From the NCBI GenBank assembly GCA_022425185.1, contig JAKMFY010000079.1, positions 1 to 8,576 of the forward strand: a DNA stretch of 8,576 bases, in the 5' to 3' direction. A model generated the notes under the pieces. It did no database searches. It saw nothing but the letters and a program-made list of their open reading frames with translations, and was not told the origin of the DNA. The translations under genes were made by a program, and so were the position numbers. The stretch is from Candidatus Poseidoniaceae archaeon. Its GTDB lineage: Archaea; Thermoplasmatota; Poseidoniia; Poseidoniales; Poseidoniaceae. Shown piece after piece: positions 6,601 to 8,576 of the stretch. How positions within the stretch are numbered: position 1 is the first letter of the stretch; each line of letters opens with the position of its first letter.

Positions 6601-7767
6601 GCGTTCAATTTTCATTTGTGTTCCAACGGTAATGAAGTCATCAAGCACGAGCATCGAAGCAGGATTCAGAGAAGCTGCAGCAAGGCCGGAAGGCCGTCCT
6701 CGGCCATATCGAAGCCTGAAACCACCTGGTTGTTGAGGTCCTCCAAAGATAGGACGACCTGCGATGATGTCTTTCATGAACTTGTCAATCGGTTGCACCT
6801 TTCGACTCTTGAATGCATCAGGGTCATTGGAGCCATCCTCATCCTCTCCTTTCGAAGCGAATTTAGAGATGAAATCCCATCCAGGAACATTGAGTCGTTC
6901 GGTATGCTTCTGAATTTTTGGAGCCTTGAGACACATTCCTTCGCCAATAACCAGCAATACTCCACCACGGATTCTTGCTTCGTCGATGTTTCGAACACGT
7001 CCATATCCGGCACATTCGATGGATTCTGTGGATTCTCCGTTGATCATAACCGGACAAGCGCGTACGATTTCTTCGATTTCGTTAGGAGAAGGCCGATACT
7101 GAAGATTCCCTCTGTATAAACCGAATTCTTCCTTTACTCGCTCGACTTCTCCATCACTTGGAATGTATGGTCCGACCTTGAGTTCCCGACGAATCATGTC
7201 AGCGATAAGCACAGCAAGAGCTTGTGCAGTACCTCCTGCGGCACGAATAGGTCCCGCGAAATGGACTGAGACGAATGGAGAACCATCCAAATTGTTCAAC
7301 AGACGCACTTCGCTGATTCCTTCAAGAGGCGCTACAAGGACGGCTTCTGTAAGAATTGCAAGACCAACGCGTAATCCAACGTCAATGGATTTGACCATGT
7401 CATATCCTTGTTCTCGAAAGCCCTTGGCCACGCGTTGAGCCATCATGATCGATGTTGTTTCACGGTCATGTTCTGCGAGCATTTCCCGAATATCATCGGC
7501 AACAGGATATTCCTCAAGATGTTCAATGAGCAACTTCTCCGTTCTGCTTGCGAGATCACTCGCTCGTGGAATTTCAACAAATGGTTTCGGGTCGAGATTT
7601 TGTTGTCGAGCCTCTTCAGCTATCCTGTAAGCATAGTCTGCATCTTCGTCCAAGATGCTCTGATATCGTTCCATCTCTTTCTCAAGACGAGCAACATCGA
7701 CCCCAATCAATGGGTCGAGAGTCGCCGTTGCTCGAGTTTCTTCTCCCAACTTACGACCCCCAAACAA
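3667..7767 (-). CDS. polC: DNA polymerase D large subunit DP2 (archaeal PolD catalytic subunit)
   Basis: DP2 is the polymerising subunit of the archaeal replicase PolD and pairs with the exonuclease subunit DP1, which is not in this window. Residues are numbered from the outermost TTG (7767). The N-terminal domain carries LAILTEAVLVAPLEGI (136-151), AGPIRAAGGTAQAL (171-184) and YRPSPNEIEEIV (224-235). A GGFRLRYGRGRPSG stretch lies at 348-361, GCRMGRPEKSAPREM at 802-816 and HPLFHAAKRRNCDGDEDA at 1085-1102. D1097 and D1099 correspond to the catalytic aspartates of the double-psi-barrel active site. Zinc-site cysteines are C854, C857, C866 and C883, and C1264, C1267, C1280 and C1304. The last residues, QMSLSDFL, form a PCNA-binding PIP box. 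At 1366 residues it is about 100 longer than the Pyrococcus protein as I recall it; a charged coiled coil and linker (684-795) account for much of this. No intein interrupts the RRN/C site. No ATG start fits. TTG at 7767 is outermost, and TTG at 7749 (1360 residues) has the better ribosome-binding site. Confidence 0.97.
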   Translation of the reverse strand: MFGGRKLGEETRATATLDPLIGVDVARLEKEMERYQSILDEDADYAYRIAEEARQQNLDPKPFVEIPRASDLASRTEKLLIEHLEEYPVADDIREMLAEHDRETTSIMMAQRVAKGFREQGYDMVKSIDVGLRVGLAILTEAVLVAPLEGISEVRLLNNLDGSPFVSVHFAGPIRAAGGTAQALAVLIADMIRRELKVGPYIPSDGEVERVKEEFGLYRGNLQYRPSPNEIEEIVRACPVMINGESTESIECAGYGRVRNIDEARIRGGVLLVIGEGMCLKAPKIQKHTERLNVPGWDFISKFASKGEDEDGSNDPDAFKSRKVQPIDKFMKDIIAGRPIFGGPQQPGGFRLRYGRGRPSGLAAASLNPASMLVLDDFITVGTQMKIERPGKACAVTPSHDSEGPYVVLSSGQFLRVDEASIMQTIRPDIRSIWDNGEIVIGYGEFMENNKNLVPAGYTSDWWASDLIDALRTPEDVEAFVKLCDCGDDAPDGVPGLATYESGFEQFHIRRKWHRFLSRMTVDWNQASAIAERWRTSLPPPHNPWFLDLPLEWVPSVIKALQKGKVEDAGKMPESSPEHPFSASKWLRFPGAVSGWNPSEMDKLQPESIPPVSELQTIGYDLLPEEPIFQEVLPEAWTFMQHGLLKGALLLLGIPHHHEGDDVVATGGWQALLNGFGFTTRKSELHQLIDLGIGVEQRILELRDCNTVLRAEKARLSALEKERSTIRIAAETEARQRGLGIAETDQVGKEAAESVPDEGPENASRYKASQRMHDDHEVDGILPLIRESSTLRWEHAAPQRVGCRMGRPEKSAPREMSPRSHTLFPIALEGGNQRLIANAAGKGSIRVQMGKRLCSKCGKDSPFIVCHHRVVDKDGMPKVGETCGGRTDMRESTSKSRRRGEVQSVPIEAILEDAQLRIGMSRLPKQVKCVKELKSKNQTPEAIEKGLIRAKYNLPVFRDGTIRFDMSDVPVTHFTPKEIYVDWKRLHALGYTHDWEGNPLERDDQMLELFPQDFIVAKNAADYFIRTAQFVDEVLVKYYKMEPYYNATTADDLVGQLICALAPHTSGGVLSRIIGWADCSGGYAHPLFHAAKRRNCDGDEDAIMLLMDGLLNFSREILPANRGGQMDAPLVLTTRLNPTEIDKEALNVDAAWFYERQFYEATLTQPHPKDIADSMDFVERRLGTVAAVRGYGYTHDCERMDEGPELSAYKTLATMIDKMNGQLNLCQRLRAINARTVASSVIRSHFLPDLRGNLNAYGRQKIRCLKCGNSYRRMPLAGHCIQPEKVGGRGLSAHGVARSEGGQCNGKLALTVSEGAVRKYIEVTKHVMDTYGVDTYTRQNMEWLAGSVESLFNNDRARQMSLSDFL
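7756..7761 (-). promoter_or_regulatory. Shine-Dalgarno-like GGGGGT that favours the TTG start at 7749 for DP2
   Basis: On the minus strand GGGGGT pairs with the archaeal 16S tail ACCUCC with a single G-U wobble. It is followed by six bases (CGTAAG) and then TTG at 7749-7747. The outermost TTG (7767-7765) lies upstream of this site and has no properly spaced ribosome-binding site. The first in-frame ATG (residue 32) would remove the start of the first conserved helix. TTG at 7749 is therefore the best-supported start, giving a protein six residues shorter than the annotated span. Confidence 0.5.
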
Positions 7768-7861
7768 CCCTTCGATGTCGAGACTTTATGATGCAATCGG
7801 AGGACTATTTTGCTTCAACGCAAGCCGAACATTCATGCGGTAGATGCATCACGATTGAACC
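7768..7861. promoter_or_regulatory. Divergent intergenic region between DP2 and pyrE
   Basis: These 94 bases must hold the promoters of both flanking genes. On the minus strand an ATCATAAAG element (about 7784-7792) lies roughly 20 to 40 bases before the candidate DP2 starts and is a weak TATA candidate. On the plus strand the only AT-rich element is CTATTTTG (7805-7812), about 50 bases before the pyrE ATG, so the TATA box of pyrE is uncertain. A perfect GGAGG (7799-7803) is present but is 58 bases from the pyrE ATG, too far to serve it. It precedes a TTG-started 34-codon frame instead (see findings). The pyrE ATG itself has no ribosome-binding site. Confidence 0.4.
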
Positions 7862-8455
7862 ATGAGCGTTCATCCTTCGTTGAAATCTATGCCCGAGTGG
7901 GAGCGATTGGTTGAGATGGTTAGGGAACTCGCATTCCTCGACGGCGGTTCAGATGATGCGTTTACACTCGCTTCAGGGCGCTCTTCACGTTGGTTCTTCG
8001 ACATGAAGCCAGTGATGATGCATACAGAATCTGCAAAACTCCTCTCCACCTTGTTTAATCATCGTCTTAACGATCTTGACCCCGTGTTCGTTGGAGGCCT
8101 TGAATTGGGCGCTGTACCATTAACAGCCATTGTTATTACAGGCTCTGAAAACGAGAAGCGCAAAGGCTTCATGGTCCGAAAATCACCAAAAGGAAGAGGT
8201 GGGAGAAAAACCAACAATCCTCCTGGTATCGAAGGTGCTTCAATTGCCGAAGGTGGAAATGTCGTCATTCTTGAGGACGTCACGACAACGGGAGGCTCTT
8301 CGATTAAAGCTGTTGAACGAATTCACGAAAACACATCATGCAAGGTCATTGCAGTCATCAGTATTCTCGACAGAGAAGAAGGCGGCGTCGAAGCATTCGC
8401 TGCTGCAGGAATCCCGTTTGAGAGCATTCTTTCTCGGTCAGACATTACCGACTAG
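7862..8455 (+). CDS. pyrE: Orotate phosphoribosyltransferase
   Basis: PyrE joins orotate and PRPP to give orotidine 5'-phosphate, the fifth step of UMP synthesis, in the cytosol. The type I phosphoribosyltransferase signature is clear: NVVILEDVTTTGGSSIKAVE (133-152), with E138 and D139 followed by the TTTGGSS phosphate loop. Other orotate-specific parts are FTLASGRSSRWFFD (34-47), VGGLELGAVPL (77-87), the catalytic flexible loop starting FMVRKSPKG (103-111) and ISILDREEGG (166-175). The length of 197 residues is normal for the single-domain enzyme, so this is not the UMP-synthase fusion. ATG at 7862 is the start because an in-frame TGA lies at 7856-7858. The flexible loop is unusual: the usual catalytic His position is R112, and the loop is longer and rich in Gly and Arg. 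The gene diverges from DP2 and is followed after nine bases by another gene on the same strand. Confidence 0.96.
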   Translation: MSVHPSLKSMPEWERLVEMVRELAFLDGGSDDAFTLASGRSSRWFFDMKPVMMHTESAKLLSTLFNHRLNDLDPVFVGGLELGAVPLTAIVITGSENEKRKGFMVRKSPKGRGGRKTNNPPGIEGASIAEGGNVVILEDVTTTGGSSIKAVERIHENTSCKVIAVISILDREEGGVEAFAAAGIPFESILSRSDITD

Positions 8456-8464
8456 GTGGCGTTC

Positions 8465-8576
8465 ATGGAAGTTTTGACCCCCTCAAAGCAAGAAGCGATT
8501 CATCCGCCAGTTGCAGATGCAACAATGAGCGATCTCGCTTTCTATCATGCAAGCGAAGGAAAGCCCTTGGCTACAC
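8465..8576 (+). CDS. Start of an unidentified gene downstream of pyrE (cut by right edge)
   Basis: An ATG nine bases after the pyrE stop opens a frame of 37 codons with no stop before the window ends. Codon use resembles its neighbours. A GGTGG sequence (8456-8460) precedes the ATG by four bases and can pair partly with the 16S tail, which supports this start. A GTG at 8456, directly after the pyrE stop, and an internal ATG at 8525 are alternatives. The visible part (MEVLTPSKQEAIHPPVADAT, then MSDLAFYHASEG) has no signal peptide or membrane segment, and I do not recognise it. The spacing suggests an operon with pyrE. Confidence 0.5.
   Translation, partial: MEVLTPSKQEAIHPPVADATMSDLAFYHASEGKPLAT

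Noticed and set aside
6568..7119. A 183-codon plus-strand open frame opposite DP2
   Set aside because: It lies wholly inside the conserved DP2 coding region, its translation is low-complexity and resembles no family, and DP2 is certain. It is a shadow frame.
7548..7865. A 105-codon plus-strand frame that ends at the pyrE start and contains a CGRC tetrad
   Set aside because: Most of it is antisense to DP2, it has no ribosome-binding site, and the cysteines arise from the spacer. It is probably chance.
8456..8464. GTG at 8456 as the start of the gene after pyrE
   Set aside because: It abuts the pyrE stop and would place the GGTGG ribosome-binding-like site inside the gene; ATG at 8465 is better placed. 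It cannot be excluded without homologues.
1..8576. Search by eye for CRISPR arrays, tRNA or rRNA genes, insertion sequences, attachment sites and toxin or defence genes
   Set aside because: No spaced repeats, cloverleaf or CCA-like gene ends, terminal inverted repeats, transposase motifs or defence domains were seen; almost all bases are in recognisable core genes.

Overview
The window most likely comes from a mesophilic euryarchaeon, and Marine Group II / Candidatus Poseidoniales (Thermoplasmatota) is my best guess. The decisive gene is the large subunit (DP2) of the archaeal family D DNA polymerase, which bacteria and eukaryotes lack. An archaeal primase large subunit, an MptE-type (DUF115) pterin pyrophosphokinase and a DUF373 membrane protein, all archaeal families, support this. 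Moderate base composition, very tight gene packing and the extra low-complexity segments in DP2 fit a marine planktonic lineage. That placement rests on general resemblance and not on a tree.

Layout. Positions 1-972 (minus) hold a DUF373 membrane protein cut by the left edge. Positions 1008-2225 (minus) hold priL, the primase large subunit; it lies 35 bp upstream of the DUF373 gene and is probably co-transcribed with it. Only 25 bp separate the divergent priL and mptE starts. Positions 2251-3036 (plus) hold mptE, followed after 12 bp by an unrecognised two-helix membrane protein (3049-3663, plus). That gene ends 3 bp from the end of the convergent DP2 gene (3667-7767, minus), which fills almost half the window. 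A 94-bp divergent spacer separates DP2 from pyrE (7862-8455, plus). Another plus-strand gene begins at 8465 and runs off the right edge. No stretch longer than 100 bp lacks a gene.

How the genes relate. PriL (primer synthesis, with PriS) and DP2 (replicative polymerase, with DP1) belong to the same replication machinery, although their partner subunits are not here and the two genes are not in one operon. MptE (pterin cofactor) and PyrE (UMP synthesis) both feed one-carbon and nucleotide metabolism. No RNA gene, mobile element, CRISPR array or long repeat was seen. This is ordinary core-genome content, and I do not see a new defence or mobile system. The observations worth a second look are at domain level: a PCNA-binding motif at the DP2 C-terminus, an enlarged loop in its last zinc site, the likely TTG start of DP2, an altered catalytic loop in PyrE, and a possible short leader ORF before pyrE.
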